NCBI RefSeq assembly: GCF_002159665.1 | Contig: NZ_NFJC01000012.1 | Location: forward strand, 1-64,000 | From: Desulfovibrio sp. An276 | GTDB taxonomy: Bacteria; Desulfobacterota; Desulfovibrionia; Desulfovibrionales; Desulfovibrionaceae | DNA: 64,000 bases | Direction of reading: 5' to 3' | Shown: piece after piece, positions 35,559 to 44,862 of the stretch | How the letters are laid out: the number at the start of each line of letters is the position of its first letter | How positions within the stretch are numbered: the first letter of the stretch is position 1 | The notes under the pieces: model-generated | What the model was told of the DNA's origin: nothing | The model's database searches: none | What the model saw: the letters and a program-made list of their open reading frames with translations, nothing else | Program-made: the position numbers and the translations under genes

Positions 35559-36506
35559 CTAGAGACTTATGGGCATTTTGCCAAAGACAGACTCGTACCT
35601 TTTGACAAAGTCTTCCTTCGTAAAGTGATGTTCCTGTGTGCCTTGGCAGGCAATGCAGTAGCTCGCGGTAACGGACCCGAACTTTGCGGACTCCACAACC
35701 GAGAGACCGTGGCTTAAGCCAAAGAGCAGGCCGGACCTGTGCGAATCGCCAGCCCCCGTCGGATCGGCCACGTGCTCGCAGGGAACTGATGCTATGGTCT
35801 CGTCCGTGCCGTCGCGACCGCGCACGCGGCAGCCCTGGGCACCCAGGGTGGTGATGAGCCACTCGACCTGGTTTAACAGATCCTCTTCGCGCTCAAGTTC
35901 GAGAAGCTTTGCCGTCATGCCGAGCTCGTAGTCGTTGCACACGTAGGCAAAGGCCCCGTCTATGGCCGTGTTCAGCATATCCTTCGTGAAGATGGGCAGC
36001 TGCTGGCCTGGATCGAAGATGTAGCGGACATTGTGTTCCCTGTAGAGTTTCGGGAGATTTTGCATGTCCTCCATGTTGCCGGGGGAGACAATGGCGAGAT
36101 CCGTACTTCCCAGGTTTTTGAAGGTGTAGCCGCAGGGCCTTGTCATGGCGCCAGGGTAGAAGCCCGTGATCTGGTTGCCGGAAAGGTCCGTGGTAATGTA
36201 GCACAGGGCAGTGAAGAGCTCCGGATCGCGGCGTATGCCCTCGACGGAGAGGCCGACTTCCTTCAAGTGATCCGCGTAGGAGTCGAAGTCCCTGCCCCCG
36301 CAGCCAAGGATGATGGGTTTTTCACCCAGGAGGGCCAGGGTGTAGGCGATATTGCCGGCGCAACCGCCGCGCCTTTCAATCATGTCGTCTACCATGAAGC
36401 TTATGTTGAGCATGTGCAGCTTGTCCATGAGCACATGGTCCTGGAAATTGCCATGGAAATTCATGATGCGGTCGAAGGCAAGGGAACCCGAGACGTATAT
36501 GGACAT
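35559..36506 (-). CDS. PfkB-family sugar/nucleoside kinase (adenosine-kinase-like)
   Basis: A 315-residue ribokinase-fold kinase. The N-terminal signature GGCAGNIAYTLALLG (about 47-61) and the C-terminal signature DPTGAGDSHRSGLLFG (about 251-266), with the catalytic Asp and anion hole, are present. In the latter, Ser-His replaces the more usual Ala-Phe. Proteins of this type in Desulfovibrio are often annotated as adenosine kinase or carbohydrate kinase; the substrate is not provable here. AAGGA lies 9 bases before the ATG. Confidence 0.82.
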   Translation of the reverse strand: MSIYVSGSLAFDRIMNFHGNFQDHVLMDKLHMLNISFMVDDMIERRGGCAGNIAYTLALLGEKPIILGCGGRDFDSYADHLKEVGLSVEGIRRDPELFTALCYITTDLSGNQITGFYPGAMTRPCGYTFKNLGSTDLAIVSPGNMEDMQNLPKLYREHNVRYIFDPGQQLPIFTKDMLNTAIDGAFAYVCNDYELGMTAKLLELEREEDLLNQVEWLITTLGAQGCRVRGRDGTDETIASVPCEHVADPTGAGDSHRSGLLFGLSHGLSVVESAKFGSVTASYCIACQGTQEHHFTKEDFVKRYESVFGKMPISL

Positions 36507-36801
36507 GGGAGATCATCCTTGAGAATGGTTTGAGGGTTTGTGAAGCTACCGAAAGATCGGCCTGACAGGATGTTTGCCTCCCCTTTCTAGACGCAAGAAG
36601 GCTCTTTGTGAAGCCTTGCCCCCTGCATTGCACAGAGGGGCAAAAGCGGGTACAAAGCCCCCCTGACAATTGCTGTCCGCGCAATCTAGCGCACAGGACA
36701 AAGCCCAATGGCATCCACAGGGGCCATCTGCCCCTCGCAATATTTCACGACAAAGGAGGATGGCGCATTTTCCTTTTGGAACCTTGCGCCAGTATTTCGC
36801 G

Positions 36802-38193
36802 ATGAACGTTGTTACCCGTTTTGCACCCAGTCCCACAGGGCATCTGCACATAGGTGGGGCCCGTACCGCCATTTTCTGCTGGCTGCTTGCCCGCCATTTT
36901 GGCGGCCACTTCCACCTGCGTATCGAGGACACAGATCTCTTGCGCTCCAAGCAGGAGTACACGGACTCCATCCTGGCTTCCATGAAGTGGCTTGGCCTCG
37001 ACTGGGACGGCGAGCTCACCTACCAGACACAGCGCATGGACCTCTACAGATCCTATGTGGAAAAGCTCTTGCAAAACGGCCAGGCCTACTGGTGCTCCTG
37101 CACGGCCGAGGAAGTGGAGGCCATGCGCGAAAGGGCCCGTGCCGTGGGCAAGAAGCCGCGCTACGATGGCCACTGCAGAAATCTCAACCTGGGACCCGGC
37201 GAGGGCCGCTGCGTGCGTTTGAGATGCCCGGACGAAGGCAAGATCGTCTTCGACGATATGGTGAAGGGCAAGATCTCCGTGGACGTTTCCGAGCTGGACG
37301 ATATGGTCATTCAGCGCGCAGACGGCACCCCCACCTACAACATGGCCGTGGTGGTGGACGACTACGAAATGGGCATCACCCACGTCATCCGCGGCGACGA
37401 CCACGTTTCCAACACCCCGCGCCAGATCCTCATCTACCGCGCCCTGGGCCTGAAGGAGCCCATCTTCGGCCACGTGCCCATGATCCTTGGTTCCGACGGT
37501 GCAAAGCTCTCCAAGCGCCACGGCGCAAGGGCTGTCATCGAATACGAGAAGGACGGCCTTCTCCCCCACGCCCTTGTGAACTACCTTGTGCGCCTTGGCT
37601 GGTCCCACGGCGATCAGGAGATCTTCGGCCTGGACGAGCTGGTGGAGCTTTTCGACGGCACCCATCTCAATCCCTCGGCTGCCCGCTTCGACACCAACAA
37701 GCTGCAGTGGCTCAACGCCCACTACATGCGCGCCCTGCCCGTGAGCGAGCTTGCGCGCCTTGTGCGTCCCTTTGCAGTGGAAGAGGGCTACGGGGAGCTT
37801 TCCGACGAGCGTCTGGCTGGCCTGTGCACCCTGTTCCGCGAGCGCGCCAAGACCTTGGTGAAACTGGCAAAGTGCTTTGCTCCCATGCTCAAGAAGGCAG
37901 ACGAGCTTGTCTATGACGAGAAGGCCGTTGCCAAGAACATCACGCCCGAGACCAAGGAGCGCCTGACAAGGCTTGCCGCAGTGCTTGAAAAGACGGAAGT
38001 ATTCGAGGCAGAGCACCTGAACGAGGTCTTCAACGGCTTTGTGAAGGACAACAACCTGACCTTCAAGGAAATTGCTCCGGCCCTGCGCACGGCCCTGGTG
38101 GGCTTCATGGGTGGCTCCCATCTGCACGACATCATGGCCTTCCTCGGCAGGGAAGAGACACTCGCCCGCATTGCGCGCGCTGCAACCCTGTGA
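36802..38193 (+). CDS. gltX: Glutamyl-tRNA synthetase
   Basis: A 463-residue class I synthetase that charges tRNA-Glu (and possibly tRNA-Gln). The HIGH-type motif PTGHLHIGGAR lies at residues 10-20 and the KMSKS-type motif is KLSKRHGA (about 236-243). Length is normal. The start MNVVTRFAPSPTG matches the family, yet there is no ribosome site just before it: GGAGG at 36754-36758 stands 43 bases upstream beside another in-frame ATG at 36760. The next gene starts inside its stop codon. Confidence 0.95.
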   Translation: MNVVTRFAPSPTGHLHIGGARTAIFCWLLARHFGGHFHLRIEDTDLLRSKQEYTDSILASMKWLGLDWDGELTYQTQRMDLYRSYVEKLLQNGQAYWCSCTAEEVEAMRERARAVGKKPRYDGHCRNLNLGPGEGRCVRLRCPDEGKIVFDDMVKGKISVDVSELDDMVIQRADGTPTYNMAVVVDDYEMGITHVIRGDDHVSNTPRQILIYRALGLKEPIFGHVPMILGSDGAKLSKRHGARAVIEYEKDGLLPHALVNYLVRLGWSHGDQEIFGLDELVELFDGTHLNPSAARFDTNKLQWLNAHYMRALPVSELARLVRPFAVEEGYGELSDERLAGLCTLFRERAKTLVKLAKCFAPMLKKADELVYDEKAVAKNITPETKERLTRLAAVLEKTEVFEAEHLNEVFNGFVKDNNLTFKEIAPALRTALVGFMGGSHLHDIMAFLGREETLARIARAATL

Positions 38194-40475
38194 TTCGGGA
38201 AGAAGACACAATAGGCAAGGACAGGACTGACGCTCAATCAGGCGTTGGTCCTGTCCTTTCGCATGGTCAAGAAAGCGCAGACCCGTTTGATACAGGCTCG
38301 TCTGATTCTGCTGGCACAGGTCTTGAGATTCTGGACCCCCGCATCGTGGACTGGGTGCGCTCCCTTGGCTGGGACGAGCTTCGCCCCATACAAAGGGAGG
38401 CGCTAGGGCCCATCCTTTCCGGCACGACGGACGTCATTCTTTCTGCAGCCACTGCCTCCGGCAAGACAGAGGCAGCCTTTTTGCCAGCCATCTCCCGCAT
38501 TTTGGCAGATGCGTGGGATGGCACACCCCTATTGTATCTAAGCCCCTTAAAGGCCCTCATCAACGATCAGTACAGACGCCTTGCCCCCTTGTGCGCGAGG
38601 CTGAACCTTCCCCTGATCCCCTGGCACGGGGACCTGCCAGCCCAGGCCAAGCAGAACTATCTGCACTCTGCCCGAGGCATCCTGCTCACGACCCCGGAGT
38701 CCCTGGAAGGCTTTCTCCTGCGCCACCCCGCCTTTTGCTACAGGGCCTTCTCCTCCCTTTCTCATGTCATCATAGACGAATTTCACTCCTTTGCCGGTGT
38801 CGAGCGCGGCAAGCAGCTGGAAAGCCTTCTGCACCGCATAGAGGCACTTGCGCACCACCCAATCCCCCGAATAGCCCTGAGTGCCACCATTGGCGACGAG
38901 AAGGGCATGAAGGAGGAGCTGAGGCCCCACAGGGGAGACTATCCCTGCCGCATCGTCCGGGACGAGGCGGAACGCCACCCCCTGGTACAGCTGCGCGCCT
39001 ATGTGGAGGTGCCGCCCTTCTTGCGGGAGCGTATAGCAGAGCACGGGGTAGAGGATCTGGCGGACGATCTTTTCAACCTCCTTTCCGGGGGACACCACCT
39101 TGTCTTTGCCAACTCGCGCGCCAGAACCGAACAGGTGGCAACACTGCTTGCCAGGCGCTGCAGGCAGTTCGACATGGAAAACGAGTTCTTCCCCCACCAC
39201 GGAAGTCTCTCGCGCGAGTTGCGGGCCACGCTGGAGGCCAGACTGCAGGATCCGGAAAAGCCCACGACGGCTGTGTGCACCTCGACCCTGGAGCTTGGCA
39301 TAGACATTGGCAACATGGACAGCGTTGTGCAAATAGACGCGCCCAACTCTGTTGCCAGCCTGAACCAGCGCCTTGGCAGGGCAGGGCGCAGGGGCGGGCA
39401 GCAGCTTTTGCGCATCTGCCTTCTGGAAAACTTTGTTTTGCGCAACGCAGGCCTTTCGGACAGGCTTCACATGGGACTTTTCCAGTCCCTGGCAGTACTG
39501 CGCCTTTTGCAGGAGGGCTGGTGCGAGCCAGGGGAGGCGGCCAGGCCCCACTACTCGACCCTTGTCCAGCAGATCCTGGCTGTCCTTGGGCAGTACGGGG
39601 GTGTCTGCCCGTCCGTGCTCTGGCGGCTTTTGTGCAAGACAGGCCCCTTCAATGTGCCCCAGGACAAGTTTGCAAGGCTCTTGCAGGGTCTTGCAAAAAA
39701 GGACCTTGTCTGCAGGAAGGAAGGCGAGCGTGAAATACGCCTTGCCCCAAAGGGCAGGGAGCTTGTGGACACCTCGGACTTTGCCACCTCCTTTCGCACG
39801 GCAACCGAGTTCGGGCTCATGCACGAGGGGCGCTTCATGGGGCAGCTTCCCATGACAGAACCCCTGAAGGAAGGGCAGGGCATCCTTTTTGCCGGCAGGG
39901 CCTGGAAGGTCGTGTCTCTGGAAGAGAACATGCGCCGCATCCATCTTGAGCCCGAGAGCGAGGGCAAGCCGCCAAGATTTGCCGGTGCCGGCAAGCCCGT
40001 GCACGACAGGGTGCGTATGGCAATGCACACCCTCTACGAAAAGGGGAAGGCCCCTGGCTTTCTCAACCAGAAGGGCAGGGTCATGTTCCAGCAGGCGCAG
40101 ACAGCCTATGTTTTGTACGGACTTGGGAAGGGGAGCCTTGTTGTTGACGGAAACAGGCTTTGCCTCTTTCCCTGGCGTGGGGACAGGTTTTGCGGCACTG
40201 TGGCAGCCCTTTTGCGCCTGGCAGGCCTAGAGGCAAGCGACATGGCCGGCATGGTGGACATGGGCACCATCTCGAAGATGACCTTCAAAAGCAGGGTTGG
40301 AAAGCTGCTCGACAAGGGCAAGCCAAAGGCTACTGCTTTGACCTGCGGGCTGCAGGAGACATTGCAGGAAAAGTTTGCCTCCCTTGTGGATCCCGAGCTT
40401 CTGGCAGAGGACAACATGGCACGCTTCTACCAGCTGGATGACGCCTGGGAGTGGCTTGAGCGGCTGATTGGCTAG
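38190..40475 (+). CDS. Lhr-like DEAD/DEAH-box helicase
   Basis: A 761-residue superfamily 2 helicase. Motifs in order are the Q-motif region (RPIQREAL), Walker A ATASGKTE, SPLKALINDQ, TTPES, the DEAH-like box DEFH, SAT, the C-terminal RecA lobe with HHGSLSRE, TSTLELGID and QRLGRAGRR. A C-terminal winged-helix and further region (about 400-760) resembles the Lhr group. The start is GTG, overlapping the gltX stop by 4 bases, so it is coupled. Lhr proteins act in DNA repair or RNA metabolism; the exact role is unknown. Confidence 0.85.
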   Translation: MIREEDTIGKDRTDAQSGVGPVLSHGQESADPFDTGSSDSAGTGLEILDPRIVDWVRSLGWDELRPIQREALGPILSGTTDVILSAATASGKTEAAFLPAISRILADAWDGTPLLYLSPLKALINDQYRRLAPLCARLNLPLIPWHGDLPAQAKQNYLHSARGILLTTPESLEGFLLRHPAFCYRAFSSLSHVIIDEFHSFAGVERGKQLESLLHRIEALAHHPIPRIALSATIGDEKGMKEELRPHRGDYPCRIVRDEAERHPLVQLRAYVEVPPFLRERIAEHGVEDLADDLFNLLSGGHHLVFANSRARTEQVATLLARRCRQFDMENEFFPHHGSLSRELRATLEARLQDPEKPTTAVCTSTLELGIDIGNMDSVVQIDAPNSVASLNQRLGRAGRRGGQQLLRICLLENFVLRNAGLSDRLHMGLFQSLAVLRLLQEGWCEPGEAARPHYSTLVQQILAVLGQYGGVCPSVLWRLLCKTGPFNVPQDKFARLLQGLAKKDLVCRKEGEREIRLAPKGRELVDTSDFATSFRTATEFGLMHEGRFMGQLPMTEPLKEGQGILFAGRAWKVVSLEENMRRIHLEPESEGKPPRFAGAGKPVHDRVRMAMHTLYEKGKAPGFLNQKGRVMFQQAQTAYVLYGLGKGSLVVDGNRLCLFPWRGDRFCGTVAALLRLAGLEASDMAGMVDMGTISKMTFKSRVGKLLDKGKPKATALTCGLQETLQEKFASLVDPELLAEDNMARFYQLDDAWEWLERLIG

Positions 40476-40640
40476 GCTTTGCCGCGTGCCACACCCAGAG
40501 ACGGGAGAGAATCTGGCAAGAAAAAGCCACAAATGCTTATTGCTGTCTCATCGCGGGAGGTTATCCTCTCTTGCAGAATTGAGCGGGTAGAAGAGGGCAT
40601 ACGAGTGATGTCCTCTCGCCCGGGACAACAAGGAGTAGCC

Positions 40641-41633
40641 ATGAGTGGACAGCAAGACGTATCGCGCAGAACATTTGTGAAGGGGAGCGCCGCAGTTGTG
40701 GGCGGACTTGCCCTCGGGGGCATGCCCATTCAGGCGCAGGCAAAGGAAAAGACCGCCCGCGTATATTTTTGCCGCACTGTCACTCCCCAAAGCCTCATTG
40801 CCATGTACGAGGCCCTGAAACATCCCCTGAAACCCAAGGTGGCAGTGAAGATTTCCACAGGCGAGCCCGGTGGGCACAACTTCCTGCAGCCAGCCCTCAT
40901 TGCCCCGCTGGTGAAGAAACTGAACGGAACGATTGTCGAGTGCTGCACGGCCTACAAGGGCAGGCGCCTGGACCCGAAGGAACACTGGAAGGCCATCGAA
41001 GAGCACGGCTTCAAGGCCATTGCCCCCTGCGACATCATGGACGAGTTTGGCGACATGGCCATCCCGGTGAAGAAAGGCTTCCACCTGAAGGAAAACATTG
41101 TGGGCAAGCATCTTGCCAACTACGCATCGATCCTCATGCTCTCCCACTTCAAGGGCCATGCCATGGGCGGCTTTGGCGGAGCCTTGAAAAACATGAGCAT
41201 AGGCATTGGCTCTACCCGCGGCAAGACCAACATCCACACGGCAGGTGTCACACAGGACTATACGAAGTTTTTCAGCAATCTGCCCAAGCAGGACTATTTC
41301 CTCGAATCCATGGCAGACGCCTGCAAGGCTGTCATGGACTACAAGGGCCGCGAGAACATCGTCTACATCAACGTTGCCAACAGGCTCTCCGTTGACTGCG
41401 ACTGCGACTCAAGCCCAGAGGAACCCAAGATGGCAGACCTCGGCATCTTTGCCTCCACGGATCCCGTGGCTCTGGACCAGGCCTGCTACGACGCTGTGGT
41501 GAACTCGAAGGATCCCGGCAAGGCCGCCCTCATCGAGCGCATGGACTCCCGTCACGGCATCCACACAGTGGAAGCTGCTGCCAAGCACGGCCTTGGCGTG
41601 CGCAAGTACGAGCTTGTGACCGTGAACGTGTAA
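40641..41633 (+). CDS. Tat-exported DUF362 protein
   Basis: A 330-residue protein with a twin-arginine signal (SRRTFVKG at 8-15, hydrophobic stretch, Ala-x-Ala cleavage near 34). The DUF362 fold is marked by KISTGEPGGHNFLQP, the SHFKGH motif and ALKNMSIG. Tat export suggests a folded, cofactor-bearing periplasmic protein. Relatives usually carry a ferredoxin domain, but this one has no such cysteine motif, only scattered cysteines (ECCTAYKG, DCDCDSS). AAGGAG lies 6 bases before the ATG; longer open frame upstream would bury the signal peptide. Confidence 0.82.
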   Translation: MSGQQDVSRRTFVKGSAAVVGGLALGGMPIQAQAKEKTARVYFCRTVTPQSLIAMYEALKHPLKPKVAVKISTGEPGGHNFLQPALIAPLVKKLNGTIVECCTAYKGRRLDPKEHWKAIEEHGFKAIAPCDIMDEFGDMAIPVKKGFHLKENIVGKHLANYASILMLSHFKGHAMGGFGGALKNMSIGIGSTRGKTNIHTAGVTQDYTKFFSNLPKQDYFLESMADACKAVMDYKGRENIVYINVANRLSVDCDCDSSPEEPKMADLGIFASTDPVALDQACYDAVVNSKDPGKAALIERMDSRHGIHTVEAAAKHGLGVRKYELVTVNV

Positions 41634-41673
41634 CATCTTAAGACCTTCCACTTTTTGGGGTATTCCTGGGGGT

Positions 41674-41695
41674 ATCGGGAATGTCCCGATTTTTT
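41674..41695 (+). terminator. Rho-independent terminator after the DUF362 gene
   Basis: ATCGGGA (41674-41680) and TCCCGAT (41684-41690) form a hairpin with a 3-base loop and five T follow. Confidence 0.75.
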
Positions 41696-41755
41696 GGTGT
41701 TCGGAAAGTTGGAGGGTAGCCTTTGGACGGACAACCTTCGACAAAACAGTCTGGA

Positions 41756-41775
41756 ATGGTTCTATATAGAACCAT
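41756..41775. promoter_or_regulatory. Perfect 20-bp palindrome, probable operator
   Basis: ATGGTTCTATATAGAACCAT is a perfect palindrome. A half-like copy, ACCATATGGTTCTA, recurs at 41845-41858. It lies about 150 bases before the antitoxin-like gene. Such proteins usually bind palindromes at their own promoters, so autoregulation is likely. Confidence 0.55.
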
Positions 41776-41927
41776 AGTTTCATAACGTTCATAGTAGAAA
41801 AAACAGCGTAACCATTTGAGCAGTCAGAGTTTCGTTGCTCGTATGACCATATGGTTCTACTTTTGCCCCAGTCTTGGGCAACAAGAAATGCCTGCCAACC
41901 AGGGCAGGCCGAAAGTTGTGCAAGGTC

Positions 41928-42209
41928 ATGAAACAACTTGCTGTGCTCGATATGGCCGATCTCCTCGAAAACGAGGAAATCATGGCCGGGTATCTTTCCG
42001 AGATAGTGGCTACAGGGGACAGTGATCTTGTTCTGTCCGCTATCTGCGACATTGTCCGGGCAAAGGGCATGGCTGCCATTGCCAGTGAAGCAGGTCTCAG
42101 CCGGGAAGCTCTTGATGCGGCTCTGAGTCCTGGTGCTCCGCCGGACCTTGCCCTTGTTTTGCAACTCCTGAGAGCCTTTGGGCTAAAGCTTCTGGTTGCT
42201 CCTGCCTGA
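41928..42209 (+). CDS. HTH antitoxin-like protein (HI1420/HigA type)
   Basis: A 93-residue protein like the addiction-module antidotes of the HI1420 group: EEIMAGYLSEIVATGD, then a helix-turn-helix MAAIASEAGLSREALDAALSPG (about 48-69), and LLRAFGLKLLVAPA at the end. The ATG overlaps a TGA in another frame (ATGA), as in toxin-first operons, but only a possible remnant of the toxin's C-terminus is visible upstream (see findings). A TTG start at 41874 is an alternative. Probably an orphan antitoxin or regulator. Confidence 0.75.
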   Translation: MKQLAVLDMADLLENEEIMAGYLSEIVATGDSDLVLSAICDIVRAKGMAAIASEAGLSREALDAALSPGAPPDLALVLQLLRAFGLKLLVAPA

Positions 42210-42213
42210 CGCC

Positions 42214-43851
42214 CTATTTTTGCTGGGCCATGTTTTGCAAAAGCCTTGCGTCTATGTCCGCAACGGTTTCCACTTGGCGGGTGAAGAGGATTTTGTCCAT
42301 GCGCATGGTTCCTGCACCGGCCCCTTTCAGGGGGCGCACATGGCGGATTTCGCAGTAGTTGAGGGAGGCTTTTGGTTCGTTTTGCAGCCAGCTTTTGGCA
42401 GCAGCAAGGGCTCCGGCCTCGTCCAGGGTTCGCTCCGGAACCTCTTCGCCAGCGTGACTCTTGCGTATGATGACATGGGCTCCGGGGCCGCCTTCCACGT
42501 GGACCCAGAGATCGTGGGGCGAGGCCATGCGCCTGGCATCCTGGTTGCCCTTGGCGCTTTTGCCGCGCAAAAGCACAAAGCCGTCCGAGCTTATGAAAAG
42601 CTGCACAGTCGAAGGGACCTCGGGCGGAGTGACAACCTTTTTCGCAGCACCCGTTTTTGGGGACTGGGCGCTGCTTCCGCCAAGCAGACAGGCTTCCTTT
42701 TGCCTGCGCACTTCCGCAAGTTCCCCTTCAAGCTCCCTTGTCCTTTCCCCAATCCTGACAAGGCCGCGCTCGCCGCGGCGGGCTGTGTGGAAGAAGCGCT
42801 CCATGTTTTCGCGCACTGTGTAGCGCGGATCAAGGCGCACCTGCACGGGCTTGCCTTCGAGATCATACAGGTCTGCGCTGTGCAGCCTCTTGTCCATGGG
42901 CAGCTGCCAGAGATTGGCCTGCAAAAGAAGACCCTGCTCGCGCCGTGCTGACATTTTCCTGAGTCTTGCCTCGTCCTCGTGCTGCAGCTCAAGGCGCTCA
43001 AGCAGCTTCTTTTCCTTGCGTATCCAGGGCGCTGCGGCCCTTTTGGCTGCCTGTTTCGCAGAGGAGGCCAGAACTATGTCCGAACCTGCGTCCATGAAGG
43101 CCTGCAAACTGTCCTCACGCACGTGTTCGACAAGGCCTGTTGTATCCGGCAAAGGCCAGGCACTGATGCGGGATATGACCGGCTTTTGCGCAGCGTCGTC
43201 CTCAGCTCTTGTGTAGACAAAGACGTCTCCGTCCCCTTCCTCAAGGTCCACAAGCAGGGCTGCTGCGTCGCCAGTGTCCATGAGCTTCAGGCTGCGTCGC
43301 AAGGCAGGTGTGAGTACAGGCCACTCCTGCCAGTTCTCCATGGCATTGGGCAGTTCGGCCCGGTCGGGCCAGACGGGTGCTTCCTCGGACGGGAAGGTGT
43401 TTTCGTCCGCAAAATGGAGCCAGGGTCCCTCGCGCAGGTCGAGAACAAGCCAGACAAGCCTTGTGTTCTCTTCCCCTGCAGGTGCAGCCCCCTTGCCCCT
43501 GCCCTCGACAAGGGCAGCCGGCATGGCGCCAGACATGAGCAGCCACAGCTGCCTTTTCTGCCACAGGGCAAGTGCGTGGCGTATGCTTCTGCCAGCAGCG
43601 TACTTGCGCAGCCGCATCACTTCCGCAGAAGGTGTTGAATTGGCGCTGAGCCTTGACTTTGCCAGAAAGAGGAAGGGCTCCTTCCTGCCGCATTTCAAGA
43701 CGAGCTGCACCTTGCGGTCCGCGGAACGGACAAAGAGATCGAGATTGAAGGTGTAGATGTTCTCGAAAGGCTCCTGAATCTTGACGAGCCTCGCACCTGC
43801 GAGCAGGGGAACAAGGTCCCTGGCAAGGCGACGGAAAAGATGTGCGTCCAT
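42214..43851 (-). CDS. NFACT-family protein (RqcH-like)
   Basis: A 545-residue NFACT protein, related to RqcH, the bacterial ribosome-quality-control factor that adds alanine tails to stalled chains, and formerly annotated as fibronectin-binding protein. The N-terminal NFACT-N domain (MDAHLFRRLARDL), a central coiled coil (about 290-430) and the C-terminal NFACT-R domain (DLWVHVEGGPGAHVIIRK, about 460-477) are in the expected order. The start is chosen by the family's MD opening and AGGA 9 bases upstream; an open frame continues to 43917. It converges with the antitoxin-like gene, 4 bases apart. Confidence 0.87.
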   Translation of the reverse strand: MDAHLFRRLARDLVPLLAGARLVKIQEPFENIYTFNLDLFVRSADRKVQLVLKCGRKEPFLFLAKSRLSANSTPSAEVMRLRKYAAGRSIRHALALWQKRQLWLLMSGAMPAALVEGRGKGAAPAGEENTRLVWLVLDLREGPWLHFADENTFPSEEAPVWPDRAELPNAMENWQEWPVLTPALRRSLKLMDTGDAAALLVDLEEGDGDVFVYTRAEDDAAQKPVISRISAWPLPDTTGLVEHVREDSLQAFMDAGSDIVLASSAKQAAKRAAAPWIRKEKKLLERLELQHEDEARLRKMSARREQGLLLQANLWQLPMDKRLHSADLYDLEGKPVQVRLDPRYTVRENMERFFHTARRGERGLVRIGERTRELEGELAEVRRQKEACLLGGSSAQSPKTGAAKKVVTPPEVPSTVQLFISSDGFVLLRGKSAKGNQDARRMASPHDLWVHVEGGPGAHVIIRKSHAGEEVPERTLDEAGALAAAKSWLQNEPKASLNYCEIRHVRPLKGAGAGTMRMDKILFTRQVETVADIDARLLQNMAQQK

Positions 43852-43964
43852 TTGGCAAATCCTGGAAGGAGGCTTGGCGCGGATTTTGGGCCCGGGCCAT
43901 TTTGCGAAAAAGGGCATGACTGGCTAGACAGTCATGCCCTTGAGAGAAGTGGTATTTTTGCGGA

Positions 43965-44324
43965 TTAACCGCGCTGGCTTTCGTCCTGTTCCTGTTTGGC
44001 CTTGCAGTTGATGCACAGCCTTGTCACGGGACGGGCCTTCAGTCTGCTGATGCTTATTTCTTCGCCGCACTCCTCGCAGATGCCATAGGTGCCATCGTTG
44101 ATGCGCTGCAGGGCTTCCTTGACCTTTTTGATGAGACGGCGCTCGCGATCCCTGATGCGCAGGGTGAAGGCGCGATCGGACTCGGCAGTGGCACGGTCTG
44201 CGGGATCCGCAAAAAGTTCGTTGTCTCCGCTCAGTTCCTGCAGGGTGGAATCACCCTTTTGCTGGGCTTCGACAAGCATGTCGTTCAGGAGAGTCTTGAA
44301 GTATTCGATGTCCTTTTGTTCCAT
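43965..44324 (-). CDS. dksA: DksA/TraR-family zinc-finger transcription factor
   Basis: A 119-residue DksA-type protein that binds in the RNA polymerase secondary channel. A coiled coil with an acidic tip (about 30-75, DPADRATAESD) is followed by the four-cysteine zinc finger Cys83, 86, 104, 107 (GICEECG, LCINCKA). It lacks the extra N-terminal helices of E. coli DksA (151 residues), a common size in this order. No strong ribosome site is seen before the ATG. Confidence 0.88.
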   Translation of the reverse strand: MEQKDIEYFKTLLNDMLVEAQQKGDSTLQELSGDNELFADPADRATAESDRAFTLRIRDRERRLIKKVKEALQRINDGTYGICEECGEEISISRLKARPVTRLCINCKAKQEQDESQRG

Positions 44325-44862
44325 AGCTTAACCAAAAGCGCGAAAGGAGCTTCGTGAGTCACGAAGGGGAAACGCGCCCTCCCTTTGGGAACAGGCAGAC
44401 ACTGCCCGGGCAGGATCCGCTCCTGTATCCCTCTTGTGTTCCCGCCTGAATAAGAAGTGGTGAAGAACGAAATCCGGCAAGAAACCGGCCCTTGCCAGAA
44501 GGCGTCATGGCTTTCAGGGAAAAGCCGGAAAGACCATGAGCTGCGGCTTTCCTTTTGCCCCGTGTAACAGGGCTGCAGAGAGCCAAGATCCCGGAATTTC
44601 TTTGGGTTTGGAAACCGGGGTCTGAAAAATTTCGACAGGATTCATACCCGCTTGCAGGCGTTTTGTAAAGACGGGATTTGAGCTTTGCCCTGTGCCTTGC
44701 GCAAAGTGCAAAAAGGCTGGAAGAAGCTCCCTGTCCTCGCAAAAGATGCCTCATCCGTCCATGGAAACGGAGAAAGGTCTCACTTGTCCTTTGCACTTGC
44801 TTCACGTTACAAGGGGCAAAAATGATGCCCCTCATGGGGCAGGGGCACACAAGGGGGAGACT
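44325..44862. other. Intergenic region between dksA and nth
   Basis: Open frames exist on both strands, but none has a start signal or recognisable protein. Compositionally it is mixed, with repeated AAAxCCGG-like patches near 44470-44540. A small hairpin GCCCC/GGGGC (44827-44840) lies just before the nth ribosome site. It should hold the divergent promoters of dksA and nth. Confidence 0.4.
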
